Source: Desulfobacteraceae bacterium
GTDB lineage: Bacteria > Desulfobacterota > Desulfobacteria > Desulfobacterales > Desulfobacteraceae
Assembly (NCBI GenBank): GCA_003354055.1
Contig: PIVQ01000025.1
Coordinates: forward strand, 1 to 28,642
Reading direction: 5' to 3'
DNA length: 28,642 nt
Under the pieces are notes generated by a model, which saw only the letters and a list, made by a program, of their open reading frames with translations, had not been told where the DNA came from and did no database searches. Made by a program: the position numbers and the translations under genes. Below are positions 8,991 to 19,871 of this stretch, piece after piece (the stretch's first letter is position 1; every line of letters starts with the position of its first letter).

Positions 8991-10493
8991 CTAAACCAAG
9001 AGATCGTATGATGGATGCCCTTTGGATAAACGCAAAATCAGGCTGTGGGATCGTTTGATTACTCGACCCGGGATATTAATGACTGAGAACCTGATGGCCT
9101 TCATCCGTTTGGTCTCCATGGAAGGATCTAACGCTATACTTTTCATCATTACATTCAGGTTCAGGGATATTATCATGATCTTCCACCATGCCGCATTCTC
9201 ACCGAAATCGGCGGATGGCAGTTTCCCTCCAGCCAAGTCATCTTTCATCACGGCATGAACTTCCTCACTCTTGCCACATCGTTCATGAAGCTAGTGGATC
9301 ACCTCTTCTCCGTTCATGTCCGTGTATTTGATATTGGTCACCACACCGAAAACTTTATACCGGTTTTCCTCTATTTCCATTGTTGGAAAGGGAAGCTTAA
9401 GCTGCTCTGGTTCTTCCATGCCGGGCAACTGCGGTTGTTGCTCAAGGTGTTGGCGTTTGGCAAGATACCTGTATTCTGGAGCATTTTTACTGTGGCACAA
9501 TTCATTGGGAACAAAACAGACTTCCGCCCACTCGCTGCCGGTCTTTACCTGCATGCCCTTCTGCTTTTTATAGATCGGCTGCCACTGTGAATCAGGGACC
9601 TGGGATACAGCCGTTTTGAACGACTGGGTCACATCACAACCGATTGCAAATTCGATTCTGCCAAAACGGTTATTTTCACCTTTTTCACAGTACCTTAAAA
9701 GATCATGCTGGTAGCCTGCCGTATCTGATCGGAGCTTTACCTTTTCGACATTTTCCGGAAGGCAGTTCAAAGCCTCTTTGAAAACTCTTAATTGCTCAAA
9801 ACCGGCAGGTACATTGCCGTCTCGAAATTCTGTGTGCAGAATAATGCCGTGCTCATGCCACCATGTATTTAACGGCTGGTAGGACTTGAAACCTTTATAG
9901 CAATAAAGAGCTGTCTTTTTCATGGTCTCAGACAAAGTAGCATCCATGTCCAAGGTGGCTGTTTTCTCAGGTTTCACTATATTTAAGCTGGCGCATACAT
10001 CTTTATTGATTTTCCCCAACCCCTTTAGATGCTTATTGGCTGTGGGAATAAATGCTTTGATATCCGTATGCTGACGGACCCTCTCCTGCTCAGCATCATG
10101 AAATTTGGATAGATATCTGAAGACTGCCGATGGTGATGGGACAGAGCGGTTTTTCTCTTTGCGCCACCTTCGTTCCAGGGCTCTGCGCATCTTACGCCTT
10201 AGACCGTGCATTTCAGATCTACGCAGTATTTTGCAAAACCCTTCATCTGCCTCCACGACCTTGAGATCATCAACACAGTCACCACCAGCAAGATTGAGTA
10301 GCACCAAGGCTATAACCATTTGGCAATCGGTCCAGCCTTGAGATTTTTCTCTGATCTTTAAATGCTTTTGAATGGATTTAGACAAGCCAATAACCTTGGC
10401 CAAGTCGAGGTAAAGCGGTAATCCAGCCAGGCCCGTCATACCGCTGCCAGTTTTTTCTTCTTCATACTTGAATGGTAACACACCTTGTGACAT
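8991..10493 (-). pseudogene. IS1380-family transposase interrupted by in-frame TAG
   Basis: The ATG at 10493 begins MSQGVLPFKYEEEKTGSG, followed by LAGLPLYLDLA, the usual family N-terminus. TLDMDATL and KLRSDTAG supply the first two acidic residues of a DDE transposase. The frame meets TAG at 9291-9293, but continues in the same frame with HERCGKSEEVHAVMKDDLAGG, which holds the third catalytic Glu, then NAAWWKIMIISLNLN and RFSVINIPGRVI, ending at 8991. Together these make about 500 codons, the expected size. The family has Trp at the TAG position, so a TGG-to-TAG change explains it. Without suppression the product lacks the catalytic Glu and should be inactive. An upstream TTG at 10535 is an alternative start. 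Confidence 0.88.
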
Positions 10494-10545
10494 ACTTTGT
10501 TGCACCTCGTTGATGATAGGTTTTTGGTCGCACAAATACTCTATC

Positions 10546-10563
10546 CGCTTGACTCATCAAGCG
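10546..10563. other. Perfect hairpin inside the IS upstream of the transposase
   Basis: CGCTTGA, loop CTCA and TCAAGCG form a perfect 7-bp stem at 10546-10563, between the terminal repeat and the transposase start. Such structures can damp transposase translation from read-in transcripts; that role is inferred here. Confidence 0.45.
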
Positions 10564-10583
10564 CAACGGGGTTTTCTTTTTTT

Positions 10584-10600
10584 TAGGTGGTGGATTGGGG
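10584..10600 (-). repeat. IS1380-type terminal inverted repeat, transposase 5' side
   Basis: Read on the reverse strand this is CCCCAATCCACCACCTA, pairing with 8743-8759. The adjoining TACTAA (10601-10606) contains the stop codon of the neighbouring glycosyltransferase gene. Confidence 0.85.
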
Positions 10601-10602
10601 TA

Positions 10603-11757
10603 CTAATTAATCAGGAATCGTCTCTCCATTTTTACTTGATGGAGTCTGTAAATTCTGGTGATATCCCTTCCCATGGCATCAATGGTGTGATGTTTTTGCA
10701 CCTGCTTTCTGGCTGCATAGACCCGTTCCATGGCTGAAGCTTCCCTGCCAAGTGTTAACCGTATCATCTTTGACAGGTCATCAGGGGATTCCGGATCGAA
10801 GTGGAGCCCTGTTTTTTCATGGAATAGGATGTCTGTGATGCCGTTTGTCCTGGAGCCAATAACGGGGCAGCTGCTGTACATCGCTTCCAGCATCTCTTGG
10901 GGCACCCCTTCGTAGTGGGTGATGTGACTCGATGTTAAAATGCAGCAGTCGCAGGCCCTGTGCAATGCCCATGAGCCCCCAGGTTTTGGGGTATGGAAAT
11001 GAATCCTCTTTCTGATGTCCATGTCATCGGACAGTTTCATCAGTTTTTCAACAACCTCACCAGAGATTTCGCCCGAGAAAACCAGGTGATGGGAAAATCC
11101 CGGCTTAATTTGTTTATAGGCCTTTAGAATGGTTGCCAGACGTTTTATTTCAGGGAGTCTTCCGGAGAATTCTATAAATCGTGTTTCCGGTTCAAGGTCA
11201 AGGGTCTGGGCCAGTTCTTTTCTGGCCTCTTCCTTTGATGTAAGAATCTTAGGCTCTATGATACCTCCGGGGATTGAGAAAATTTCCATATCCTTGAGGC
11301 CGAACATATGCTGAAGATGTAGGGTGGTATCATGGGCAGTGGTGAAAACGTAGTGGCTGTGTTTTTTATAAATTTTCTTGTTGGTCCATGTGTTTCTCAG
11401 CTTACTCCCGGTATGACGGGAAATGATCCGGCAGGAAACTCCTGTTTTACGGGCTGCTTTTAAAGCCATTTTTGCATCTGCCCTTCCATGGGCGTTCACC
11501 ACATAGGGTTGCTCGTTTTTCAGTATCTGTATGAGTTCCCTGTACTCGCTTATCCGGGCAATGCCTTTAAAAGAGAGGGCATAAACAGATAAGCCGTGGT
11601 CTCGTGCCTTTAGGAAAAGCGGACTTTCCTTAGGGGCTATAACCACAATCTTGTGGCCCTGGGCCTCCATCCAGACCGATTCTTCCAAGATCCGTTTTTC
11701 GGGGGGCCCCCAGTGGGTCCGGCTGGAGGTATGTACAATTTTATAAAGCGTTCTCAT
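10603..11757 (-). CDS. GT4 glycosyltransferase in the kdn/LPS operon
   Basis: A 384-residue GT-B enzyme. The N-terminal domain reads YKIVHTSSRTHWGPPEKRILEE, with HGRADAKMALKAAR and ISRHTGSKLRN typical of GT4 LPS transferases. The C-terminal domain has IEFSGRLPEIKR, and HYEGVPQEMLEAMYSSCPVIG near residue 285 is the EX7E motif. The ATG overlaps the kdsB stop as ATGA, so it is translationally coupled to kdsB. Its own TAG stop (10603-10605) lies within the IS1380 target duplication; the duplication restores the same stop, so the protein end is unaltered. The position suggests transfer onto an (8-amino-)Kdo-containing inner core, but substrate is not shown by the sequence. Confidence 0.78.
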   Translation of the reverse strand: MRTLYKIVHTSSRTHWGPPEKRILEESVWMEAQGHKIVVIAPKESPLFLKARDHGLSVYALSFKGIARISEYRELIQILKNEQPYVVNAHGRADAKMALKAARKTGVSCRIISRHTGSKLRNTWTNKKIYKKHSHYVFTTAHDTTLHLQHMFGLKDMEIFSIPGGIIEPKILTSKEEARKELAQTLDLEPETRFIEFSGRLPEIKRLATILKAYKQIKPGFSHHLVFSGEISGEVVEKLMKLSDDMDIRKRIHFHTPKPGGSWALHRACDCCILTSSHITHYEGVPQEMLEAMYSSCPVIGSRTNGITDILFHEKTGLHFDPESPDDLSKMIRLTLGREASAMERVYAARKQVQKHHTIDAMGRDITRIYRLHQVKMERRFLIN

Positions 11758-12497
11758 GAGGATTTTGATGCTAAAAGCTTGGCTTCAATCCTTTGTATGT
11801 CTTCGGGTAAGTCGATTTCCGGTGAGTCATAGGGGCTGACCACCACCTTGATGGGGTAACCGTACTCTAACACCCGGAGCTGCTCAAGTTTTTCCACATC
11901 CTCACAGGTGCCTGTGGGCAGGGTCACTATTTTATCCAGAAATTTTTTGGTGTAGGCATAAAATCCCAAGTGTTTATAATAGTCCACATCGGTCTGGTCG
12001 TCTCTTGGAAACGGGATCTGAGCTCTGGAGAAATAAAGGGCAAATCCGTTCCTGTCAAAAACGACTTTTACATCTTTGGGATCTGTGATCTCCCTTTTGT
12101 CCTCTATTTTAAAGGCCAAGGTTGACATGACAAGGCTTTTGTCCGTGTCAAAGGGCCGGATCATATAATCCAGGCATCTGGGATCGAACACTGGTTGATC
12201 TCCCTGGATATTGATCAGGATGTCTTCCGGGCTTAATTCTATAATATTGGCGGTTTCCGCAACCCGGTCCGTACCTGACCTGCAGGTGTCCGAGGTCATG
12301 AGGGCTTCTCCGCCGAATGCTTCAACCGCCCTGACAATCCGTTCATCATCCGTGGCAACAATGGTGCGGGTCACCACAGATGATTTTTGCGCCTGTTCAT
12401 AGACTCTTTGGATCATGGACTTGCCGGCGATGGTGGCCAGAGGTTTGCCTTCAAGGCGGCTGGACCCGAATCTAGCGGGTATGACAGCAACGGGCAT
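11754..12497 (-). CDS. kdsB: CMP-(8-amino-)Kdo synthetase
   Basis: A 247-residue cytidylyltransferase. The N-terminus PVAVIPARFGSSRLEGKPL holds the CTP-binding motif. ATDDERIVRAVEAFGG, TSDTCRSGTDRVAE and INIQGDQPVF are KdsB hallmarks. KdsB couples CTP to Kdo, giving the activated CMP-sugar used by Kdo transferase. Directly downstream of kdnB and kdnA, as in Shewanella, it probably activates 8-amino-3,8-dideoxy-D-manno-octulosonate instead of, or as well as, Kdo. It starts 3 bases after the kdnB stop, with AGGAG inside the kdnB end, and overlaps the next gene by 4 bases. Confidence 0.9.
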   Translation of the reverse strand: MPVAVIPARFGSSRLEGKPLATIAGKSMIQRVYEQAQKSSVVTRTIVATDDERIVRAVEAFGGEALMTSDTCRSGTDRVAETANIIELSPEDILINIQGDQPVFDPRCLDYMIRPFDTDKSLVMSTLAFKIEDKREITDPKDVKVVFDRNGFALYFSRAQIPFPRDDQTDVDYYKHLGFYAYTKKFLDKIVTLPTGTCEDVEKLEQLRVLEYGYPIKVVVSPYDSPEIDLPEDIQRIEAKLLASKSS

Positions 12498-12500
12498 GGC

Positions 12501-13598
<1,098 letters not shown>

Positions 13599-13700
13599 TT
13601 AGGACTCGTTACAAAATAACTTGATCTAAATCATTTCCAAAACCCCTTAAAAGACTGGGGATTTTGAAAACAAAAGATCAAGTAATTTTGGAGCTGATCC

Positions 13701-13703
<3 letters not shown>
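13599..13703 (+). repeat. Palindromic stop-codon-associated element, copy 1 (105 bp)
   Basis: The left arm begins TTAGGACTCGTTAC and ends AACTTGATCT. The right arm begins AGATCAAGTAATTTTG and ends GATCCTTA. The arms are about 29 bp, with near-perfect pairing over the inner 16 bp. An inner hairpin CAAAACCCC / GGGGATTTTG lies between them. A second copy is at 22413-22536. The last three bases, TTA at 13701-13703, are the reverse-strand TAA stop of kdnA. CTTA occurs at both ends and could be a target duplication or part of the element. Confidence 0.85.
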
Positions 13704-14951
<1,248 letters not shown>

Positions 14952-15003
14952 TTACCATAAATATCACACTCATGGCTGTGTTTTCAAGCGTCTGCCAAAT
15001 AAA

Positions 15004-15032
15004 TTGACTTTCATTTTTCCTGTGTTTATAAC
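15004..15032 (+). promoter_or_regulatory. Putative sigma70 promoter for the radical SAM-hemW pair
   Basis: TTGACT (15004-15009) and TATAAC (15027-15032) are 17 bases apart, each 5/6 to consensus. The predicted transcript start near 15039 leaves a leader of about 75 bases before the ATG at 15113. Confidence 0.6.
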
Positions 15033-15112
15033 CAAGGAATAAAACTAAACCCAAATGGTTATTAGTAAATAACCCTAAGTTCCGAATGCCGACAGGGACA
15101 GGAAACATTTTC

Positions 15113-16279
15113 ATGGAAGAAAATATAAAAAAAAACAAGGCATACAAGGGATTTGAGCAGGGACCCATCCGTCCCCCCAGCGAAGCTTACAGCCTTCTTC
15201 TCAGACTGACGCGGAACTGTCCGTGGAATCAGTGTTCCTTTTGCAGGGTATATAAAGGGCGCAGGTTTTCATTACGGCCCGTGGATCATATCATTAAGGA
15301 TATTGATCTGATTCATACCTATATTACCCGGATTAAACAGATCATAAAACCAGGGTTGCCCAGTGATCAGGAAATTATTAACACCTTATATAATAGCTTT
15401 GAGATTAAAGACCGGGTGGCGTTTAATGCTGCCATGAACTGGTATGCCGCAGGAATGAGTTCTATTTTTCTTCAGGATGCAAATTCTCTGATCATGCGGC
15501 CTGATGATCTGATTTATATTCTGGGGCACATTCAAAATTGTTTTCCTGAAACCGAACGGATTACCTCCTATGCCAGGAGTCATTCTATTCTCCGGATTAA
15601 AACCAAAGATTTGGAACTGATTCGCGACTCCGGACTGAATCGTATCCATATCGGCATGGAATCAGGATCTGATCAGGTTTTAAAACGGATCAACAAGGGG
15701 GTTACCAAAGCCGGTCATATTGAAGCCGGTCTTAAGGTAAGGGCGGCTGATATGGAATTGTCAGAATATGTGATGCCGGGTTTGGGCGGTATTGACCTTT
15801 CCATTGAACATGCCCTGGAAACCGCAGCTGCCCTGAATTCCATCAATCCTGAATTCATCCGTATCCGCACCCTGGCGGTAACAACCGGAACCAAACTTTT
15901 CGAGCAGGAACAGCAGGGTCTCTTTGAAAAACCCAGTGACACAATGATGGCCAAAGAGTTACGGCTTTTTCTGGAAAGCCTGGACAATATTCAGTCCCAG
16001 GTCAAAAGCGACCACATTCTCAATCTGTTTGAAAACCTGAGCGGACAATTGCCCCGTGACAAGGAAAAGCTCATCAGTATTATCGACCGTTTTTTTGAGC
16101 TGCCTGAAAATGACCGTGTGATTTATCAGGTGGGACGGCGCATGGGGTTTTTCAGGGGGCCGGAAGATATGGAAGCAAGTCCCCATATGGACCAGGTCCG
16201 CCAGGCCTGCCGGCACTTCGGGGTCACCCCTGACAACGTGGATGAGATCATTGATCAATTGATGAAACGCTTTGTCTGA
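15113..16279 (+). CDS. Radical SAM protein of unknown substrate
   Basis: A 388-residue radical SAM enzyme. The cluster motif is CPWNQCSFC (Cys36, Cys41, Cys44), a CX4CX2C spacing rather than the classic CX3CX2C. The TIM-barrel features RIHIGMESGSDQVLKRINKG (near residue 190) and YVMPGLGG follow, so SAM cleavage is expected. No auxiliary cysteine cluster or B12 domain is visible. The C-terminal third is helical and ends PHMDQVRQACRHFGVTPDNVDEI. ATG at 15113 is preferred over the one at 15086 because AGGAAA at 15100-15105 is well placed. The stop overlaps the hemW start by 8 bases, implying coupled expression and perhaps a link to heme or tetrapyrrole metabolism. The substrate is not recognised. 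Confidence 0.8.
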   Translation: MEENIKKNKAYKGFEQGPIRPPSEAYSLLLRLTRNCPWNQCSFCRVYKGRRFSLRPVDHIIKDIDLIHTYITRIKQIIKPGLPSDQEIINTLYNSFEIKDRVAFNAAMNWYAAGMSSIFLQDANSLIMRPDDLIYILGHIQNCFPETERITSYARSHSILRIKTKDLELIRDSGLNRIHIGMESGSDQVLKRINKGVTKAGHIEAGLKVRAADMELSEYVMPGLGGIDLSIEHALETAAALNSINPEFIRIRTLAVTTGTKLFEQEQQGLFEKPSDTMMAKELRLFLESLDNIQSQVKSDHILNLFENLSGQLPRDKEKLISIIDRFFELPENDRVIYQVGRRMGFFRGPEDMEASPHMDQVRQACRHFGVTPDNVDEIIDQLMKRFV

Positions 16280-17480
16280 AAATCTCTATATCCATGTACC
16301 GTTCTGTGTGAAAAAATGCCGGTATTGTGATTTTTATTCTGAAACAGACCGCGGGTTGATTCCGGATTATACCAAAGCTCTGGTCAAAGAGATTCATCTG
16401 CGGGCCAAGGCTGATCTAACTAAAGCCGCGGGCTCCCGCGATGCAGATCGTCATAACACAGTGGGGACCATCTATTTTGGCGGCGGCACCCCGTCTCTTT
16501 TGCCCTTGAATGCCCTTGAAACCATTTTAAATACCCTGCACCAGTATTATTTGATTTCGGAAAAGACCGAGATTACCCTTGAGGCTAATCCAGGTACCCT
16601 GGACAGGGCATATTTAAAAGGGATTAAAGGTCTGGGCATCAACCGGTTGAGCATCGGGACCCAGTCATTCAATTCGAAAAACCTGTCCCTTCTGGGACGA
16701 ATTCATACCGGCGAACAGGCCGGAAATGCAGTGAGAGATGCCCGGGCAGCCGGATTTGACAACATCGGTCTTGATTTGATCTTTGGTTTGCCTGGAGAAT
16801 CGCAAAACGCCTGGCTAAAAGATATGGATAAGGCCCTTGAATTTAAACCTGAGCATTTGTCCTGTTATATGCTCACCCTTGAGCCGGGTACCCCCCTTTA
16901 CGGTCAGTATGAAAAAGGCCGGTTTTCCCCTATGGCACAGGACAGCCAGGTCGATATGTTTTCCTTTACATCAGATTACCTGACCTGTGCCGGATACGAT
17001 CATTATGAAATTTCCAATTTTGCCAAAGGCAAATCCAACAGGTCCCGTCATAATTCAGGATACTGGCAGATGACTCCCTATACCGGATTCGGCCCGTCAG
17101 CCCATTCCCTTGCATATAACTTACCCGGCGGCAACGGTAAAAGTCCCTTGCGTTCCTGGAATCTGGCTAATCTGAACAGGTATATAGCGTGTCTTGAAGG
17201 TGATCAGCTCCCGGTTGAAGGCAAGGAGAGTCTAACCATACCCCAGCAGCTGCTTGAAATGGTGATGGTCCGGCTGAGAACAGCCGAAGGAATTGATATC
17301 AAGGCTTTTAATGCCTTGTCCAAAAAACCGTTCACCCTGTTGTACACAGATCTGATAAAGGGTTTGACCGATGAAAACTTAGGCAGAATTACGGGAAATG
17401 AAAAACGGTTTATGCTGACCCGGGCGGGCTGGGCCCGCCTGGACAGTATTGTTGAGGAATTTGCCGAAAGGCTTTTATAG
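16272..17480 (+). CDS. hemW: Radical SAM heme chaperone HemW (HemN-like)
   Basis: A 402-residue radical SAM protein. YIHVPFCVKKCRYCDFYS gives CX3CX2C at Cys12, 16 and 19. The residue after the last Cys is followed by Phe, not by the fourth cysteine of true HemN, which favours the heme chaperone HemW over coproporphyrinogen III dehydrogenase. IYFGGGTPSLLP, LEANPGTLD, RLSIGTQSFN, GLDLIFGLPGES, YEISNFAKG and GFGPSAHS are all family blocks. The TTG start at 16272 is effectively forced, because an in-frame TGA lies 9 bases upstream and the family motif begins at once. It overlaps the upstream radical SAM gene and converges with selB with a 5-base gap. Confidence 0.88.
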   Translation: MSENLYIHVPFCVKKCRYCDFYSETDRGLIPDYTKALVKEIHLRAKADLTKAAGSRDADRHNTVGTIYFGGGTPSLLPLNALETILNTLHQYYLISEKTEITLEANPGTLDRAYLKGIKGLGINRLSIGTQSFNSKNLSLLGRIHTGEQAGNAVRDARAAGFDNIGLDLIFGLPGESQNAWLKDMDKALEFKPEHLSCYMLTLEPGTPLYGQYEKGRFSPMAQDSQVDMFSFTSDYLTCAGYDHYEISNFAKGKSNRSRHNSGYWQMTPYTGFGPSAHSLAYNLPGGNGKSPLRSWNLANLNRYIACLEGDQLPVEGKESLTIPQQLLEMVMVRLRTAEGIDIKAFNALSKKPFTLLYTDLIKGLTDENLGRITGNEKRFMLTRAGWARLDSIVEEFAERLL

Positions 17481-17485
17481 GGCAA

Positions 17486-19399
17486 CTATAGTTTTTTTCT
17501 CAATTGCCGGTGATCCCCCACCCGGATGGTCAAATGGGTGCTGTCAAAGTATTCGATCAGGGGAATTACAAATTTCCTGGAGATTCCGGTCATGTCCTTG
17601 AACTCCGGGGTGGTGATTTTTTCATTGGCCTTGAGGAAAACGATCAGCCTTTCTTCAAGTCCGGCAATGGCCCGGGCATTAAAAAAGAGGTCATCCTTGG
17701 TTTTGATTACCGCTTGTTCATCAATCAGCATCTGAAGCACATCTTTTGCGTTTTTTTTGTCCAGGTTCAGATCCTGGCAGATGGTCCTGAAAAACGGCGG
17801 GGTCAGGCCTGATGATTGATAAATGGCCATGATTTTTTCCTTGACCTCATGCTGGTCCACCTGGAGAGCCACCTCAAATCCGGCCAGTTTGATCAGACTC
17901 TTGTCCTGAACAATTGCTTTTTCCTTTTCAAGCCGGTTGAACAATATATTAAAGAACCTGGCATCTTCCACATACCGGAATTTGGATTTCAGTTCCTGGG
18001 AGGGCATACCTTCTTTAAGGGGGTTGGCCTCGTGGTAGGCAACCAGTTTTTCCAGAGCCTTTTCCCTGAATCCGTCAAAGACCTTGCCGTGGACGTAAAT
18101 CTGTTTTTCCTTGTCCGTCTGGATGATTTCCTGTCTGGCCAGCATTTTCTGGAGGGTGGCCATCAGTTTTTTATCCGAGATATTGGTCATGACGCGCAGG
18201 TCTGTGAGGGAAAGTCCCATATGTCCCTTGAGGGAAAGGAAAAAGGATATGGTTTTTTCATTGTCTCCGGAAATCAGGTCATTCAACCCCTGGACAACCG
18301 CCTGGTCATGGAGTTTGTGCTTCTGGGAGGCCGGATTAAGAATGGTGCCGCCGCCGATTGTTTTTACCGGGGAGTAGCTCCGGATGACATATCGGTCATC
18401 CTTGATGCAGCAGACCGGTGATTCCAGGCGGAACTGGACAGGAGCCGTATCCCCGGGCATCAATTCTTCCCGGTCCAGCAGCACCATATATCCTAAGATT
18501 TCACTGGTTCCGGAGTGAAACCGAATCCTGGTTCTGGCCTTGGCCGGTTTGGCATTACTTGAAATATAGGTAAAATCGGCATCCACCATATAGCTCTCAA
18601 TAAGGGTGCCGGGGGATGATAGTACGTCACCCCGGAAAACCGATTCCTTGTCCAGACCCTGGAAGTTTATGGCGGTCCGGGTTCCGGCTCCGGCGTTTTC
18701 CACAGCACTGGAGTGGACCTGGATTCCCCTGACCTTGGAGGTGATTTTCTTAGGGTAGACCACAATATCATCCCCGACATTGACCTGGCCTGAAATCAGG
18801 GTGCCTGTGATCACCGTTCCAAATCCCTTCATGGAAAACACCCTGTCCACAGGCAATCTGAAGATAGAGGAAAACTTTCGTTCCGGCAGATTCGAGCAAA
18901 TCTCTTCAAGGATCCGGGTAAAGTCATCAAGACCCTGACCTGTGGCAGAGGAAACCGGAATAATGGGTTTGTCTTCTAAAAAGGTATCCTGGACAAAATC
19001 ATTGATATCATCCAGGGCAAGCTCCAGAAGATCCTCATCCACCAGATCTGTTTTGGTAAGGGCGATCACTCCGTCGCGGATGCCCATGAGGTTACAGATT
19101 TCCATATGCTCCCGGGTCTGGGGCATTACCCCTTCGTCCGCAGCAATAACCATGGTTACCACATCAATGCCGCTGGATCCGGCCACCATGTTTTTGACAA
19201 ATTTCTCATGTCCGGGCATATCCACAATGCCGATATGCTGGCCATTGGGAAGATCCAAAGAGGCAAATCCCAGTTCAATGGTGATGCCCCGTTCCTTCTC
19301 CTCTTTGAGGCGGTCTGTTTCAATCCCGGTCAATGCCTTGACCAGGCTTGTTTTTCCATGATCAATGTGGCCTGCTGTGCCTAAAATTATATTGTCCAA
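17486..19399 (-). CDS. selB: Selenocysteine-specific elongation factor SelB
   Basis: A 637-residue translational GTPase. [13 protein letters not shown] (G1), [10 protein letters not shown] (G2), DMPGHEKF (G3) and TKTD (G4) are intact. EF-Tu-like domains II and III follow to about residue 370, and the C-terminal 250 residues form the winged-helix repeats that bind the SECIS hairpin. SelB delivers selenocysteinyl-tRNA to UGA codons, so the genome should encode selenoproteins and selA, selC and selD elsewhere; none is in this window. The start is TTG at 19399, immediately before the conserved [14 protein letters not shown]; no ATG fits. A small membrane-protein gene lies 13 bases upstream in the same transcript. 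Confidence 0.95.
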   Translation of the reverse strand: MDNIILGTAGHIDHGKTSLVKALTGIETDRLKEEKERGITIELGFASLDLPNGQHIGIVDMPGHEKFVKNMVAGSSGIDVVTMVIAADEGVMPQTREHMEICNLMGIRDGVIALTKTDLVDEDLLELALDDINDFVQDTFLEDKPIIPVSSATGQGLDDFTRILEEICSNLPERKFSSIFRLPVDRVFSMKGFGTVITGTLISGQVNVGDDIVVYPKKITSKVRGIQVHSSAVENAGAGTRTAINFQGLDKESVFRGDVLSSPGTLIESYMVDADFTYISSNAKPAKARTRIRFHSGTSEILGYMVLLDREELMPGDTAPVQFRLESPVCCIKDDRYVIRSYSPVKTIGGGTILNPASQKHKLHDQAVVQGLNDLISGDNEKTISFFLSLKGHMGLSLTDLRVMTNISDKKLMATLQKMLARQEIIQTDKEKQIYVHGKVFDGFREKALEKLVAYHEANPLKEGMPSQELKSKFRYVEDARFFNILFNRLEKEKAIVQDKSLIKLAGFEVALQVDQHEVKEKIMAIYQSSGLTPPFFRTICQDLNLDKKNAKDVLQMLIDEQAVIKTKDDLFFNARAIAGLEERLIVFLKANEKITTPEFKDMTGISRKFVIPLIEYFDSTHLTIRVGDHRQLRKKL

Positions 19400-19412
19400 G
19401 GGTAAGGTTCCG

Positions 19413-19583
19413 TTAGTCTTTGGATTTTGTGAAAAAGCTCATACCGTATGCCAGGGCCGTCAGGATTACACCTGCACCCACCCCGTAATAGATTCCCCAT
19501 TCCGGCCTGAAAAGTCTTATCAATACTATACCAAAGGCCAGACCGAGTATCAGCCGTACCATAAAAATGATTAATGCATTCAT
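19413..19583 (-). CDS. Small two-helix membrane protein upstream of selB
   Basis: A 56-residue frame on the reverse strand starts at ATG 19583-19581 and stops at TAA 19415-19413. It begins MNALIIFMVRLILGLAFGIV, then LIRLFRPEW, then a second hydrophobic segment YYGVGAGVILTALAYGMSFF and a basic tail TKSKD. AAGGA on the reverse strand seven bases upstream is a good ribosome site. A well-formed promoter (19626-19654) precedes it, and selB follows 13 bases later. Two transmembrane helices with a short positively charged loop are expected. I do not recognise a named family. Co-transcription with selB may be incidental. Coding status rests on start, ribosome site, promoter and amphiphilic pattern. 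Confidence 0.7.
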   Translation of the reverse strand: MNALIIFMVRLILGLAFGIVLIRLFRPEWGIYYGVGAGVILTALAYGMSFFTKSKD

Positions 19584-19625
19584 ATAAAAACGTCCTTAAT
19601 TATAGTCATAATCCATACCAAAAAG

Positions 19626-19654
19626 ATAATAGTCAAACACAGGGGGCAGGTCAA
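19626..19654 (-). promoter_or_regulatory. Putative sigma70 promoter for small ORF-selB
   Basis: On the reverse strand, TTGACC (19654-19649) and TATTAT (19631-19626) are 17 bases apart, each 5/6 to consensus. It lies about 45 bases upstream of the 56-residue gene. Confidence 0.6.
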
Positions 19655-19744
19655 TCTTATAATGTGGACATGAAAATTTAATAATTTTTAAAAAAAAGCT
19701 TGCCAAAGAAGATAGGGTCTGATAGTTAAGGGGGGTTTTTTGAG

Positions 19745-19820
19745 GTGGGTGTAGCTCAGTTGGTAGAGCACTAGGTTGTGGTCCTGGACGTCGCGGGTTC
19801 GATCCCCGTCACTCACCCCA
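19745..19820 (+). tRNA. tRNA-His (GTG)
   Basis: A complete cloverleaf: acceptor GTGGGTG / CACTCAC, D arm GCTC..GAGC, anticodon stem CTAGG / CCTGG with loop TTGTGGT (anticodon GTG at 19778-19780), and T arm GCGGG / CCCGT around TTCGATC. CCA is encoded (19818-19820). The G at 19744 and the C discriminator match the G-1:C73 identity pair peculiar to tRNA-His, so the mature RNA probably starts at 19744. Confidence 0.95.
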
Positions 19821-19871
19821 TTAACATCCTTTCTTTTTAAGCCTTCTCAATTTATCCATATAGGAAATATT

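Larger units (their letters stand above)
8743..10600 (-). mobile_element. IS1380-family insertion sequence, complete with ends
   Basis: A 1858-bp element. Its terminal inverted repeats are CCCAAATCCACCGTCTA (8743-8759) and, on the reverse strand, CCCCAATCCACCACCTA (10600-10584), 14 of 17 matching. It is flanked by TACTAA direct repeats at 8737-8742 and 10601-10606. It encodes one IS1380-type transposase on the minus strand, interrupted by an in-frame TAG. About 250 bases of non-coding DNA (8743-8990) lie inside the element after the transposase stop, which is long for this family. A short hairpin (10546-10563) lies between the upstream end and the transposase start. The element separates two LPS glycosyltransferase genes without destroying either. 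Confidence 0.88.

Noticed and set aside
8991..9251. A separate small gene in front of the transposase stop
   Set aside because: Its sequence (MKDDLAGGK, NAAWW) is the C-terminal part of the IS1380 transposase in the same frame, so it belongs to the interrupted gene.
9291..9293. Pyrrolysine insertion at the transposase TAG as the main explanation
   Set aside because: The position is normally Trp, and no pylT, pylS or PYLIS-like evidence is in the window; a simple nonsense mutation is more likely.
17816..18421. A 201-codon open frame on the + strand opposite selB
   Set aside because: It is antisense to conserved SelB sequence, with low-complexity composition and no ribosome site.
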